A stretch of 64,000 nt of DNA from the NCBI RefSeq assembly GCF_022024175.1, contig NZ_CP091794.1, forward strand, positions 2,976,001 through 3,040,000. Reading direction: 5' to 3'. Of the stretch, positions 31,748-42,400 are shown one piece after another (the first letter of the stretch is position 1; each line of letters begins with the position of its first letter). Below the pieces are notes generated by a model. The model ran no database searches. It had not been told where the DNA came from and worked only from the letters and a program-made list of their open reading frames with translations. Position numbers and translations under genes: made by a program. The DNA is from Prevotella communis. GTDB lineage: Bacteria > Bacteroidota > Bacteroidia > Bacteroidales > Bacteroidaceae.

Positions 31748-31755
31748 TATCTTTG
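31748..31755 (+). promoter_or_regulatory. -7 promoter box for the lipoprotein regulator
   Basis: TATCTTTG with TTG at 31725-31727, 20 bp upstream; 33 nt before the ATG at 31789. Confidence 0.85.
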
Positions 31756-31788
31756 TACGCAAAATACTAAAACGTTTCAACCCTAAAC

Positions 31789-32820
31789 ATGAAGCAATTA
31801 TTTTTGATGATGATAACAGTGCTGTTGATATCAGGTTGCAGTTCACGCTGTGACGAGCAACAGGCATTCTCTCTCCAAGGCGCTTGGATGCTGCAACAGG
31901 TTTGTACGCCCGAAGGACACATCATTCATTATATGCCAAACGACCAGACACGACTGCGAATATACCAAGGCGACAGCGCAATGTTTGAATGCAAGCTGAT
32001 ACAGACCGAACAGGCACTGGTAGTAGAACCACAAAACAAAAGCAGCGTGACACTTTTTGACAAAGGCAGCGACGAATATCTCTATATGGAAGGCGATGAC
32101 CAGAGACCCATAACAGTGGTCAACGACTCCGTTATCACCATCCAACAAATAGGCAGGATATTCACCTGGCAACGTGCCGATAGCATTGGTGAGGAATGGG
32201 GCGAAGAGATACGTGCCATCATCGACCGGCATATGGAATACGAAAGACCCTTCGATGCTCCCCACAGTTATGTGCTATCCGCCAAAGAGCGAGAACAGGC
32301 AAATGTTATCCATCTATTAGAATACGCTACAATAGGTTGTCTCATCGTGCTATTATCTATAGCCCATATCGCACAAGTAAATCGTAAGGCAAAGAAACGG
32401 CTGCAACAGCAACTCCAACAGATTCAGGAGATACATGAAGAACTGCCTCAGCCCGTCAAGCAGGCTATCGAGAATATTGAATCTGCATATTTCTCTTCAG
32501 ACGAATACTATACGCTGCAACATCGTATCACTTCTGGTCAGCGACTGAAAGAAGAGGAATGGTATGAGATAGAGGCTCAACTCAAGAAAATCTACCCAGG
32601 CTTCAGCAGTCAGCTGAGGAACCTCCACGTCATGTCTGAACTGGAGTATCAGACATGTCTGCTTATTAAACTGCGTATTGCTCCAACAGACATTGCAACG
32701 ATATTAAGCCGTGACACAAGTACCATCAGTACCGTACGCAGCCGACTCTACAAAAAGGTGTTTGACAAGAAAGGCGGAGCCCGCGAATGGGATGAATTCA
32801 TCATGAGTATTGGTGCATAA
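31789..32820 (+). CDS. Membrane-spanning lipoprotein regulator with C-terminal HTH
   Basis: A 343-residue protein with an odd layout. It has a lipobox (LLISGCSS, Cys17), an outside beta-rich part (about 25-130, LQGAWMLQQVCTPEGH...), and one membrane helix near 179-197 (ATIGCLIVLLSIAHIAQV). A coiled coil (about 198-225) and a helical end with a LuxR/sigma-like HTH (LRIAPTDIATILSRDTSTISTVRSRLYKKVF, about 297-327) follow. Residues on the inside could bind DNA while the outside part senses a ligand. The next gene encodes a small secreted protein whose start (LHGTWTLEWMQYDG) resembles the sensor. TTTGCAAA palindromes flank the gene. Confidence 0.75.
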   Translation: MKQLFLMMITVLLISGCSSRCDEQQAFSLQGAWMLQQVCTPEGHIIHYMPNDQTRLRIYQGDSAMFECKLIQTEQALVVEPQNKSSVTLFDKGSDEYLYMEGDDQRPITVVNDSVITIQQIGRIFTWQRADSIGEEWGEEIRAIIDRHMEYERPFDAPHSYVLSAKEREQANVIHLLEYATIGCLIVLLSIAHIAQVNRKAKKRLQQQLQQIQEIHEELPQPVKQAIENIESAYFSSDEYYTLQHRITSGQRLKEEEWYEIEAQLKKIYPGFSSQLRNLHVMSELEYQTCLLIKLRIAPTDIATILSRDTSTISTVRSRLYKKVFDKKGGAREWDEFIMSIGA

Positions 32821-32821
32821 G

Positions 32822-32868
32822 GAGTTTGCAAACTGTTTGCATGTGAAATGCAAAATAGATGCAAACTC
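32822..32868. promoter_or_regulatory. Nested GAGTTTGCA...TGCAAACTC inverted repeat
   Basis: Outer arms 32822-32830 and 32860-32868 and inner arms TTTGCAT (32836-32842) and ATGCAAA (32848-32854) nest perfectly. GAGTTTGCAAAC here is identical to 31694-31705. The element starts 2 nt after the regulator stop and overlaps the upstream side of the next promoter. Confidence 0.6.
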
Positions 32869-32897
32869 AAAAACTTGGAACGACAAGAAAAACGCCT

Positions 32898-32905
32898 TAC
32901 CTTTG
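32898..32905 (+). promoter_or_regulatory. -7 promoter box for the lipocalin-like gene
   Basis: TACCTTTG with TTG at 32875-32877, 20 bp upstream; 41 nt before the ATG at 32947. Confidence 0.85.
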
Positions 32906-32946
32906 CAGCGTGGATTCACATAAGTCTAACCAATAGAACAAAACGT

Positions 32947-33441
32947 ATGAAGAAAATTATCTTTTTGATGGCAGTAGTACTTATGAGTACGCTGCAAGCC
33001 AATGCCCAAAAACCTAAAATCGCCGACAAGGAACTCCATGGCACATGGACACTAGAATGGATGCAGTATGATGGAGAGAAGAAGATAACGTGCGGAAAAG
33101 GCACCAGCTACACCTCCTTTAAATACTATGGAGCCGACGGGGAATATGCCTGCGCAGAAATTGCGCTGTCAAATGACGGTAAGATCAAGGTCTTACCCCA
33201 TGAGTACGGAACCTATTCCTATAAGGACGGCTGGTATATTGAAATGGGGCGTAAGCCTGCCCGCAATGATATTCTCGTGATGAAGGACAACACCCACTTT
33301 CACGGTCGTTGGATGAACCGTACAGAGGCTTGGAAGAAAACGCCCCTGTCACAAAAAGTAGTGAAGTATATCCTAGACTGCTGTAAAAGTCTGAACACTC
33401 CCACTGATGTCCAGCAGGAAATCAAGAAACAACTATTTTAA
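32947..33441 (+). CDS. Secreted lipocalin-like hypothetical protein
   Basis: A 164-residue protein with a clear signal peptide (MKKIIFLMAVVLMSTLQANAQ). The mature start ADKELHGTWTLEWMQYDG is the G-x-W pattern of lipocalin-like barrels, and it resembles the sensor start of the regulator just upstream (LQGAWMLQQV). The C-terminal helix TPTDVQQEIKKQLF is amphipathic. Function unknown; the resemblance suggests that it may bind the same ligand or modulate the sensor. An in-frame ATG at 32848 lies before the promoter and is rejected. Confidence 0.65.
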   Translation: MKKIIFLMAVVLMSTLQANAQKPKIADKELHGTWTLEWMQYDGEKKITCGKGTSYTSFKYYGADGEYACAEIALSNDGKIKVLPHEYGTYSYKDGWYIEMGRKPARNDILVMKDNTHFHGRWMNRTEAWKKTPLSQKVVKYILDCCKSLNTPTDVQQEIKKQLF

Positions 33442-33495
33442 TCATCATCATAAGTAAAGAGAGTTATTATTAACTCACAAACCAAGTAGTATTTT

Positions 33496-33533
33496 CATCT
33501 GGGTTCGCAGCGATGCGAGCCCAGATGTTTTTT
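33496..33533 (+). terminator. Strong intrinsic terminator
   Basis: CATCTGGGTTCGC pairs with GCGAGCCCAGATG over 13 bp (one T-G) around a 6-nt loop, then six T. It ends the lipocalin-like transcript and isolates the GH3 gene. Confidence 0.95.
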
Positions 33534-33562
33534 CTGCTTATTTCCATGGAAACATGTTGGTG

Positions 33563-33592
33563 GTTTGCAAATAATATTGTATCTTTGCAAAC
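33563..33592. promoter_or_regulatory. GTTTGCAAA-N12-TTTGCAAAC operator over the GH3 promoter
   Basis: Perfect 9-bp arms at 33563-33571 and 33584-33592. The right arm overlaps the -7 box TATCTTTG (33580-33587), whose TTG is at 33557-33559, 20 bp upstream. A protein binding both arms would cover the promoter. Confidence 0.65.
33580..33587 (+). promoter_or_regulatory. -7 promoter box for the GH3 gene
   Basis: TATCTTTG, 39 nt before the ATG at 33627, with TTG at 33557-33559. It shows that longer in-frame starts (33513) are not used. Confidence 0.85.
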
Positions 33593-33626
33593 GATTATTC
33601 TCAACCCGTTTACTAAAACAAAATCT

Positions 33627-36221
33627 ATGAATAGGAAGCAACTACTTAGCACTCTGCTAACAATCTTTCTGACACTACCGCTATCGGCTCAGTCCCAGTC
33701 ACTCCCCTATCAGAACCCACAACTGAAGGCAGAACAGCGTGCCGATGACCTGCTAAAACGACTCTCATTAGAAGAGAAAGTACAACTGATGATGGATGTA
33801 TCACCAGCCATCGACCGTCTGCAGATTCCGCAGTTTCAATGGTGGAACGAGGCATTGCATGGCGTAGGACGCAATGGTTACGCCACCGTCTTTCCCATTA
33901 CAATGGCGATGGCTGCTTCATGGGACGATGCCTTGCTTCATCGTGTCTTCACAGCCGTAAGCGACGAGGCTCGCGTCAAAGCGCGCCAGGCAAAAGAATC
34001 AGGGCATATCCGCCGCTATCAGAGTCTGTCTTTCTGGACGCCCAACATCAATATCTTCCGCGATCCACGCTGGGGCCGTGGCCAGGAGACCTATGGCGAA
34101 GATCCCTTCCTCACATCAAAGATGGGATTGGCCGTAGTACGTGGCCTGCAGGGCATGACCTATGATGGAAAATGGATTGGACAATATAAGAAGCTGCTGG
34201 CCTGCGCCAAGCACTTCGCCGTGCATAGCGGTCCGGAGTGGAACCGTCATACCTTCAATATAGAAGACCTACCAGAGCGTGACCTTTGGGAGACCTATCT
34301 GCCAGCCTTTAAGGCATTGGTTCAAGAAGGTGAGGTAGCAGAGGTGATGTGTGCCTACCAACGTATCGACGGCCAACCCTGTTGCAGTCAGACACGCTAT
34401 GAGCAACAAATCCTGCGCGACGAATGGGGATTCAAAGGACTGATTACCAGCGATTGTGGGGCCATACGCGACTTCCTGCCCCGCTGGCATAATACAGCCA
34501 AGGATAGCGAGGAAGCCTCAGCCCAGGCCGTACTTGCCGGTACGGATGTTGAGTGCGGCTCAGAATACAAGAACCTGCCTGAAGCCGTACGTCGTGGTGA
34601 CATCAAGGAGTCCGACCTTGACCGCTCATTGCGCCGTCTGCTCATCGCCCGTTTTGAGGTAGGCGATTTCGATGATGACAAACTGGTAGAGTGGACAAAG
34701 ATACCATCTTCCTCGGTTGCATCTAAAGAGCACAAGCAACTCGCCCTTGACATGGCCAGGAAAAGTATCGTACTGCTGAAGAACAATGGCGTCTTACCAT
34801 TATCCAAGACATCCGGCATTCTCGTCATGGGACCTAATGCCAACGACTCCGTGATGCAATGGGGCAACTATTCCGGATACCCCACCAAGACCATCACCGC
34901 CCTTGAAGGTATTCGTCAGCAGCTTGGCAGCATACCCTATATCCCAGGCTGCGACCTGACCCGCAACGAGAGCGTTGAAAGCCGCTTTGCAGAAATCAAA
35001 GCGCCCCTGGGCAATCAGGGCATGCAGGTGACATATTATAATAATACCGACATGAGTGGTAGGCCCGTCACCACCGTCACCCTGACAGAACCCATCAAAC
35101 TAAGCAATGGTGGTAACACCGTCTTTGCGCCCGGTGTCAACCTGGAGAATTTCTCAGCCCGTCTTGACGGTACTTTTATTCCTACTCGCGACGAGACTCT
35201 TATCTTCAATATCAGCGGTGACGACAAGATTCGCCTGCTGGTCAACGGTGACACCATTGTCGATATATGGAAGGTTCGTCACCGAATTCAGAACGGCCAG
35301 AAAGAAATGGCCGTTAAAGCTGGTCAGCACTACCGCATACAAATAGACTATGTACAGGAATCAGGCTATGGTGCATTGAACTTCGACATTCAACACAAAT
35401 CCACACCTACGCCGCAGGAGCTCCTGGCACAGGTGGGCGATGCCGAAACTATTATCTTCATTGGTGGCATTTCACCCCGTTTGGAAGGCGAGGAGATGCG
35501 TGTCAGCGAACCAGGTTTCCGTGGTGGCGACCGTACCAGTATCGAACTGCCACAGGCGCAACGCGACGTGCTTCGCTGGCTACACGAGGCAGGAAAGAAA
35601 GTTATCTTCGTGAACTGCTCTGGCGGTGCTGTCGCCATGGTCCCAGAATTGGAGACCTGCGATGCCATCCTGCAGTGGTGGTATGCCGGCGAACAAGGAG
35701 GAACGGCACTGGCTGATGTCCTGACTGGACGCTACAACCCAAGCGGCAAACTGCCCGTCACATTCTATAAGAGTACCGACGATTTGCCCGATTTCCTGGA
35801 CTACACAATGAAGAATCGCACTTACCGTTACTTCACCGGCGAACCTTTGTTCCCCTTTGGTCATGGGCTGAGCTATACCACATTTGCTTTTTCAAAGCCC
35901 GGCGTCAAGGTGAACGACAAATCTGTAACTGTCACCACCAAAGTGAAGAACACAGGCAAACTGGATGGTACAGAGACAGTACAAATCTATTTCCGTCGTA
36001 CTGCCGATACCGAAGGACCACAGAAGACTCTCTGCGGCTATCAGCAAGTAAACCTGAAGGCTGGTGAAACCCGTACTGTCACCATCACCCTACCCCGTAA
36101 AAACCTTGAATCATGGGATGCGAAGAGCAATACCATGCACTTCATACCCGGTCAGTATCAGCTGATGATAGGTTCATCAAGTGCCGACACCAACTTGTTA
36201 AAGATTAACACAAAACTATAA
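33627..36221 (+). CDS. GH3 glycosidase with inserted PA14 domain, probable beta-xylosidase
   Basis: An 864-residue exported enzyme (signal to LSAQ). The GH3 barrel covers about 35-330; the nucleophile is Asp276 in LITSDCGAI. SDCGA rather than SDW is the pattern of beta-xylosidases, so xylo-oligosaccharides are the likely substrate. The sandwich domain is split by a PA14 domain (about 467-600, MQVTYYNNTDMSGRPV... RIQIDYVQESGYGALNFD). The end is an Fn3-like domain (DKSVTVTTKVKNTGKLDGTETVQIYF). It is a single gene with its own promoter and a palindromic operator-like site, adjacent to the lipoprotein regulator. Confidence 0.9.
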   Translation: MNRKQLLSTLLTIFLTLPLSAQSQSLPYQNPQLKAEQRADDLLKRLSLEEKVQLMMDVSPAIDRLQIPQFQWWNEALHGVGRNGYATVFPITMAMAASWDDALLHRVFTAVSDEARVKARQAKESGHIRRYQSLSFWTPNINIFRDPRWGRGQETYGEDPFLTSKMGLAVVRGLQGMTYDGKWIGQYKKLLACAKHFAVHSGPEWNRHTFNIEDLPERDLWETYLPAFKALVQEGEVAEVMCAYQRIDGQPCCSQTRYEQQILRDEWGFKGLITSDCGAIRDFLPRWHNTAKDSEEASAQAVLAGTDVECGSEYKNLPEAVRRGDIKESDLDRSLRRLLIARFEVGDFDDDKLVEWTKIPSSSVASKEHKQLALDMARKSIVLLKNNGVLPLSKTSGILVMGPNANDSVMQWGNYSGYPTKTITALEGIRQQLGSIPYIPGCDLTRNESVESRFAEIKAPLGNQGMQVTYYNNTDMSGRPVTTVTLTEPIKLSNGGNTVFAPGVNLENFSARLDGTFIPTRDETLIFNISGDDKIRLLVNGDTIVDIWKVRHRIQNGQKEMAVKAGQHYRIQIDYVQESGYGALNFDIQHKSTPTPQELLAQVGDAETIIFIGGISPRLEGEEMRVSEPGFRGGDRTSIELPQAQRDVLRWLHEAGKKVIFVNCSGGAVAMVPELETCDAILQWWYAGEQGGTALADVLTGRYNPSGKLPVTFYKSTDDLPDFLDYTMKNRTYRYFTGEPLFPFGHGLSYTTFAFSKPGVKVNDKSVTVTTKVKNTGKLDGTETVQIYFRRTADTEGPQKTLCGYQQVNLKAGETRTVTITLPRKNLESWDAKSNTMHFIPGQYQLMIGSSSADTNLLKINTKL

Positions 36222-36265
36222 AAACAAAACATCTACAAGATGGCAAGAGGCTAACAAGGCATTAA

Positions 36266-37003
36266 CTAAGGCACGAGAATAGACTCTGCGTGTTTTACTT
36301 GTTCAGCAGTAGGGGCAGAAACTTCGGTAAGCGTATATGGAATACCAAGTTTCTGCCATTTAAATATACCTAAAGTATGATACGGCAGCACCTCAACACG
36401 CTTAACATTTTGTAGTGTGTTAATAAACTGACGCAGGCGCACCAACTGCTCTTCGTCGGTAGTGATGCCAGGCACCAATACATGACGTATCCATACGGGT
36501 TTAGCAATGTCCGACAGATAGCGGGCACAATCCAGGATATTCTCGTTGTCGTGACCTGTGAGCCAACGGTGCTTCTCACCGTCAATGTGTTTGATGTCGA
36601 GCAGCACCAGGTCGGTACTTTGCATCAGTCGCTCGAACTTACCGAAGAAAGGTTCTTCGCGGGTAAAAGGTTGGGCTGCAGTATCCAGGCAGGTATTGAT
36701 GCCACGACGATGAGCCTCCTCGAACAGTTCAATCAGGAAATCTATCTGCAGCAAAGCCTCACCACCGCTCACGGTAATACCGCCATCGGGGCCCCAGTAG
36801 CTGCGATAGCGCTCTGCCTTGTTCAGCAGCTCATCAACGGTAGCTGTTGTGCCGCAGGCATCTGAACCAAGTTTCCATGTGTCAGGGTTGTGACAGTAGC
36901 GACAGCGCATCCGACACCCCTGCAGGAAAATCAGAAACCGAATCCCTGGCCCATCAACAGAGCCAAAGGATTCGGTAGAGTGTATATAGCCTGTACTACT
37001 CAT
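36266..37003 (-). CDS. pflA: Pyruvate formate-lyase activating enzyme
   Basis: A 245-residue radical-SAM activase. The cluster cysteines are CRMRCRYC near residues 31-38, preceded by GSVDGPGIRFLIFLQG. The glycine motif GGITVSGGEALLQ lies near 73-85. Unlike the HypD activase at 22267 it has no ferredoxin insert, as expected for PflA. Its ATG shares one base with the pflB stop (TAATG), so the two are translationally coupled. It runs convergent to the GH3 gene with 44 nt between stops and no clear terminator there. Confidence 0.94.
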   Translation of the reverse strand: MSSTGYIHSTESFGSVDGPGIRFLIFLQGCRMRCRYCHNPDTWKLGSDACGTTATVDELLNKAERYRSYWGPDGGITVSGGEALLQIDFLIELFEEAHRRGINTCLDTAAQPFTREEPFFGKFERLMQSTDLVLLDIKHIDGEKHRWLTGHDNENILDCARYLSDIAKPVWIRHVLVPGITTDEEQLVRLRQFINTLQNVKRVEVLPYHTLGIFKWQKLGIPYTLTEVSAPTAEQVKHAESILVP

Positions 37004-39249
37004 TACAGACTCTCGTGAGATTGACGTGCAATAACATCCTCCTGCTGCTCGCGAGTCAGGTCGATGAACTTCACAGCGTAACCAGATACACGGATGGTGA
37101 AGTTAGCGTACTCGGGCTTCTCAGGATGCTCCATGGCATCGCGCAGCTTATCTACACCAAACACGTTCACATTCAGGTGGTGAGCACCACGGCTGAAGTA
37201 ACCGTCCATCACGCGAACCAGCGTGTTAGCGCGCTCCTCGTCGTTCTGGCCCAGGGTATTGGGGCTGATGGTCTGAGTATTAGAGATACCGTCGAGGGCA
37301 TACTCGTAAGGCAGCTTTGCTACTGAGTTCAGCGAAGCCAGCAGACCGTTCTTCTCGGCACCATAGCTTGGGTTAGCACCAGGTGACAGAGGAGTACCGG
37401 CACGACGACCATCGGGCAGGTTACCTGTGTACTTACCATATACCACGTTAGAGGTGATGGTAAGGATAGAGCAGGTTGGAGTAGCGTTACGATAGGTAGC
37501 GTGCTTGCGGATCTTCTTCACGAAGGTCTTGAGCAGCCATACAGCAATCTCATCGGCGCGGTCGTCATCGTTACCATAGCGTGGGAAGTCACCCTCGGCT
37601 ACATAGTCAACGTTGAAGCCCTCTTCGTCGCGGATCATCTTAACCTTTGCATATTTAACGGCAGAGATAGAGTCAACTACGTGTGAGAAACCTGCGATAC
37701 CGGTAGCGAATGTACGACGTACGTTGGTGTCGATGAGGGCCATCTCGGCAGCCTCATAGAAGTACTTGTCGTGCATGTAGTGAATCAGGTTCAGGGTGTT
37801 CACATAGACACCTGCCAACCAGTCCATAGCCTGATCGAAGCGGGGCGCCAGTTCCTCCCATGTGAGATACTCATCCTTAATGGGACGGAAGCCGGGAGCT
37901 ACCTGTTCGCGGGTCTTGGCGTCAACACCACCGTTACATGCATACAGGAAACACTTAGCCAGGTTGGCGCGTGCTCCGAAGAACTGCATCTCCTTACCGG
38001 TCTGTGTAGCACTTACACAGCAGCAGATGCTATAATCGTCGCCCCATACAGGACGCATCACCTCGTCGTTCTCGTACTGGATAGAACTGGTCTTAACCGA
38101 GATCATCGCAGCATACTTCTTGAAGTTCTCGGTCAAACGTGGAGAATAAAGTACGGTGAGGTTTGGCTCGGGTGAAGGACCCATGTTCTCCAGGGTGTGC
38201 AGGAAACGGTAGTCGTTCTTGGTCACCATGTGGCGTCCGTCCATACCCATACCACCTACCTCGAGAGTAGCCCATACAGGGTCGCCAGAGAAAAGTTCAT
38301 TATATGAAGGGATACGTGCGAACTTCACCATGCGGAACTTCATCACCAGGTGGTCGATGAGCTCCTGTGCCTCGCTCTCGGTCAGTGTACCCTCTTCCAT
38401 ATCACGCTGGATATAGATGTCGAGGAAGGTTGACACACGTCCTACAGACATGGCAGCACCGTTCTGAGTCTTGATAGCAGCCAGGTAGCCGAAGTACAGC
38501 CACTGAACAGCCTCGCGTGCGTTATTAGCAGGCTGAGAGATATCGAAACCGTAAATCTGAGCCATAGCCTTCATCTCCTTCAGGGCTTTAATCTGCATAG
38601 AAATCTCCTCACGCTGACGGATGACATCATCACTCATCACACCGGCTCCGCAGTTACGCTTATCGGCCTCCTTCTCAGCGATGATGAAGTCGATACCATA
38701 CAGAGCTACGCGACGGTAGTCACCGACGATACGGCCACGGCCATAAGTGTCGGGCAGACCAGTAAGAATATGGTTATGACGTACGTGCTTCATCTCCTCG
38801 GTGTAAGCATCAAACACGCCATCATTATGAGTCTTGCAATACTTGGTGAAAATCTCGTGCAGCTTTTCTGATGGTTTGTAGCCGTAGTTTGTACAAGCCT
38901 GCTCAGCCATCTTAATGCCACCAAAAGGCATGAAGGCACGCTTCAGGGGTTTATCGGTCTGCAGACCAACTACCTTCTCCAGGTCTTTCTTACTCTCATC
39001 AATGTAGCCAGGGCCATAGGCCGTCATGCTTGAGACGATCTCGGTCTCCATGTCGAGCACACCACCCTTGGCACGCTCTTCCTTCTGCAGTTCCTGCAAA
39101 CGTCCCCACAACAAGTTGGTGGCATCTGTAGGCTCAGCCAGAAATGACTCATCGCCTTCGTAAGCTGTGTAGTTGTTCTGAATAAAATCTCTAAGATTAA
39201 CTTCTTCTGTCCATTTGGTTCCTTTAAAACCACGCCATTCGTTACGCAT
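37003..39249 (-). CDS. pflB: Formate C-acetyltransferase (pyruvate formate-lyase)
   Basis: A 748-residue glycyl radical enzyme converting pyruvate and CoA to acetyl-CoA and formate in anaerobic fermentation. The catalytic cysteine pair is in [14 protein letters not shown] (mid-protein), and the radical glycine is in [12 protein letters not shown] near the end. Length matches PflB. It is the second glycyl radical enzyme in the window; the other (hypD) has its own activase. The operon pflB-pflA is on the minus strand between plus-strand polysaccharide genes. The promoter is probably the box at 39291-39298. Confidence 0.96.
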   Translation of the reverse strand: MRNEWRGFKGTKWTEEVNLRDFIQNNYTAYEGDESFLAEPTDATNLLWGRLQELQKEERAKGGVLDMETEIVSSMTAYGPGYIDESKKDLEKVVGLQTDKPLKRAFMPFGGIKMAEQACTNYGYKPSEKLHEIFTKYCKTHNDGVFDAYTEEMKHVRHNHILTGLPDTYGRGRIVGDYRRVALYGIDFIIAEKEADKRNCGAGVMSDDVIRQREEISMQIKALKEMKAMAQIYGFDISQPANNAREAVQWLYFGYLAAIKTQNGAAMSVGRVSTFLDIYIQRDMEEGTLTESEAQELIDHLVMKFRMVKFARIPSYNELFSGDPVWATLEVGGMGMDGRHMVTKNDYRFLHTLENMGPSPEPNLTVLYSPRLTENFKKYAAMISVKTSSIQYENDEVMRPVWGDDYSICCCVSATQTGKEMQFFGARANLAKCFLYACNGGVDAKTREQVAPGFRPIKDEYLTWEELAPRFDQAMDWLAGVYVNTLNLIHYMHDKYFYEAAEMALIDTNVRRTFATGIAGFSHVVDSISAVKYAKVKMIRDEEGFNVDYVAEGDFPRYGNDDDRADEIAVWLLKTFVKKIRKHATYRNATPTCSILTITSNVVYGKYTGNLPDGRRAGTPLSPGANPSYGAEKNGLLASLNSVAKLPYEYALDGISNTQTISPNTLGQNDEERANTLVRVMDGYFSRGAHHLNVNVFGVDKLRDAMEHPEKPEYANFTIRVSGYAVKFIDLTREQQEDVIARQSHESL

Positions 39250-39290
39250 ATAAAAAGGGATATAAATATATAAAAATTAGAAATTGGGTG

Positions 39291-39298
39291 CAAAGGTA
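39291..39298 (-). promoter_or_regulatory. -7 promoter box for pflB
   Basis: TACCTTTG on the minus strand, about 42 nt before the pflB start. No clear TTG at the usual distance. Confidence 0.7.
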
Positions 39299-39457
39299 AC
39301 ACTTTTTATTGGATTATCATGGTAAAATATCAGAAAAAATGACACACGACCTATTTGATTGATTTATTTAAAGAGTACATAGGAATCTATACTGTTAAAA
39401 AACGCTATTCCTTATATAAATCATACAAACAAACAATAAGATATTACAGAATATTTG

Positions 39458-39465
39458 TAAATTTG
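39458..39465 (+). promoter_or_regulatory. -7 promoter box for the GH9-GH43 operon
   Basis: TAAATTTG inside TTGTAAATTTGCAAACT (39455-39471). The same 17 bp occur at 60114-60130 before the omega-amidase. The box lies 32 nt before the ATG at 39498. Confidence 0.7.
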
Positions 39466-39497
39466 CAAACTAAACTATAAAGATTGGCTTAACAACA

Positions 39498-42400
39498 ATG
39501 AAAAAAATCGTTTTACTAACTGTCCTCGCGGTTCTCATAATACTACCGGCAAAGACACGGGGGCAGATACGTTATAACCAGGTGGGCTGCTATCCGCAGC
39601 AAGAAAAATTCATTGTTGTAGAGGATACAGCCTCCATACACAAATTAAAAATCAAAACACCTAAGGGGAAAACGCTGAAACCTGCAAGTATTCGGAAAGC
39701 TGTATCACCCCTTTCGGGGAAGACCCGCTATGTTGTCAATCTTGGTGAACTGACAGCCATTGGTAATTATCAGATTAGCATCGGCAAAGAAAGATGCAGC
39801 ATCCGGGTATCGGACCATCCTTATCATGATATTGCCAAATCATCCTTACGCCTGTTCTATCTTATACGTTCTGGGATACCCATCGAACAGGGCGGCATTT
39901 ACAAACGTCCCCTAGGACACCCCGACACATTGGTACTTATTCACCCATCAGCTGCCACCGACAAACGTCCTGCCGGCACCGTAATCAGTTCTCCCTATGG
40001 TTGGTATGATGCGGGTGATTACAACAAATATGTTGTCAACTCCGCTTTCAGCATCGGACTGATGTTTGCTGCATACGAACAACAGTCAACCTACTTCACC
40101 AATTTAAATACGGAGATTCCTGAGAGTCATAATCAAACACCCGACCTGCTTAACGAAATGATGTTCAACCTGCGTTGGTTGCAGACCATGCAGGACCCAG
40201 ACGATGGCGGTGTATATCACAAGCTGACGACCCCCAATTTCGAAGGTTTCATTATGCCCACAGCATGTAGGCAACCACGCTACGTGGTGGCCAAGAGCAT
40301 AACTGCCACCCTCGACTTTGCCGCAGTAATGGCGGACGCCGCGCGTCTTTTTGACCCTTACCAACAAGATTATCCGGGTTTCACAGAGCAAGCCACCATC
40401 ATGGCAGAACGAGCCTATCAATGGGCGAAGCAACACCCTACAGCACTATATCGTCAGGACCAGTTACACCATCCGGAAATCACCACAGGGACTTATGCCG
40501 ATTTCAATTCACGTGATGAGCTGTTCTGGGCAGCGTCTGCCCTCTATCGACTAACCCACAAGCAGATGTATTTTGAAGATGCACAGCAAAACCAGCCTCA
40601 ACGGTTCAACACACCATCATGGGGAAATGTTTCCGCACTCGGTGCATTCGAATGGCTTTCAGCAAAAGCATCACCTCTATACGACGATATGCTTCATCAA
40701 CTCATGGACTATTGCAAGAATGCCATCAGAGATGTTGAGAAATCTTCGTTTCAGTCGCCTTTTGGTAACAACGCCCGTGACTTTGGATGGGGCTGTCTGG
40801 CAGAACGCTGTTGCTGTCAGGCCATGGCATTGCTCTATGCCGACAAGATACAAGGTACTTCTAAATATCGCACCTTCGCACTTCAGAATGCCGACTACCT
40901 ATTGGGACGCAACGCAACTGGTTACTGTTACGTCACCGGCTTTGGTGACAAAAGTCCGATGCACCCCCATCACCGTATCAGTTCGGCCGACGGCATAGAA
41001 ATGCCCTTCCCAGGCATGCTGGTTGGTGGTCCGAACCCTGGACAACAGGACAAAAAAGACATGCACAATACCGTCTATCTGTCAAATATCCCTGATGAAT
41101 CGTATATCGACAACGAGGAATCGTATGCCTCTAACGAGATTGCCATCAACTGGAACGCCTCCCTCGCAGCTTTCCTCTGTTGGCTTGATGCCTTATCGGA
41201 GATGTCTGCCACACCGCATGATAATGGCATACAACTGGATAAGAATCACTTGTTGCTCGACGCCTCGCTCAGTGATAGTGAGGTAGCCAACCGTCCATTC
41301 ATGTTCAATAACTTCCATAAGATGTTAAAGAGTCTCTCGGATACCACTACACTATATATTAAGCATGGTGTCTATTGGATAGACAATCCCGATATTCCAG
41401 AAGTAGTGCATGGCGAGAATGGACGCGAACCATTTGGCTGTGTTATCAGGGGTAAGATACTGCATCTCATCGGGCTCGATACCGATGCACGAAATATTGT
41501 GCTAGCTTCTGCTCGCGGACAGACACAGGGAGCTGTAGGCAATTTCACCATGTTTGATATTCATTGCGACTCGCTTTGGGTAGAAAACCTCACAATGGGT
41601 AATTTCTGTAATGTTGACCTTGATTACCCTTTGAACCCCACGCTCGCACGTAAAAAACGCAGCGATGCCATCACACAGGCACATGTTGGCTATGTACATG
41701 GCAAGTGGCTCATGGCTCGCAACGTGCGCTTCATCAGTCGACTGAACCTGAACCCGCTGAACGGTGCTGAGCACTCTTACTACGAGAACTGTCATTTCGA
41801 ATGTACCGACGACGCCATGAACGGTACCGCCGTGTATCGTCACTGCAGCATTGACCTCTACGGACAGAAGCCCTTCTGGAGCACTTTCAACAAGGGAGCA
41901 ATGTTTGTAGATTGCGACTTCAACGTGAAAACAAACAATCGCGAGATGTATTTCTGCAAACAGGGCGGGCCTTTGACACTTATTGACTGCAGATACCATG
42001 CTCCTTCAGACAGCATCTATATCGGTTGGACAGCCTACCCACAACCCTGGCTTCGCTGCTACCAGCATCATTTCACGCTTAATGGGAAGCCTTACATCAT
42101 CGGCAACCGTCAAAGAAAGAATACGCTATCACCTTCTTTTCTCAATAACACACTGAGAGAAGCCCCCTATTTAGCTATCAACAAACATGAAAGCACGCTT
42201 CAAACCGGTCACGACACGCTGCGGTTATCCTGCAACGAAATAGTTTCCTGGCGGATAGAGGAAGGTTTTGAAAAATACGTCGTAATGAAACACATTGATG
42301 CAGAAACAATCGAGTTAATCCCTATCAATAGCACTGACGAGACTATCAGTTGTTGCGTTATCGCCACCTCAACCGATGGACGGGAAGCCGCTTGTTATCT

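Noticed and set aside
33513..33626. Longer GH3 start
   Set aside because: The promoter at 33580-33587 and a terminator at 33496-33533 cover this stretch, and the signal peptide begins at 33627.
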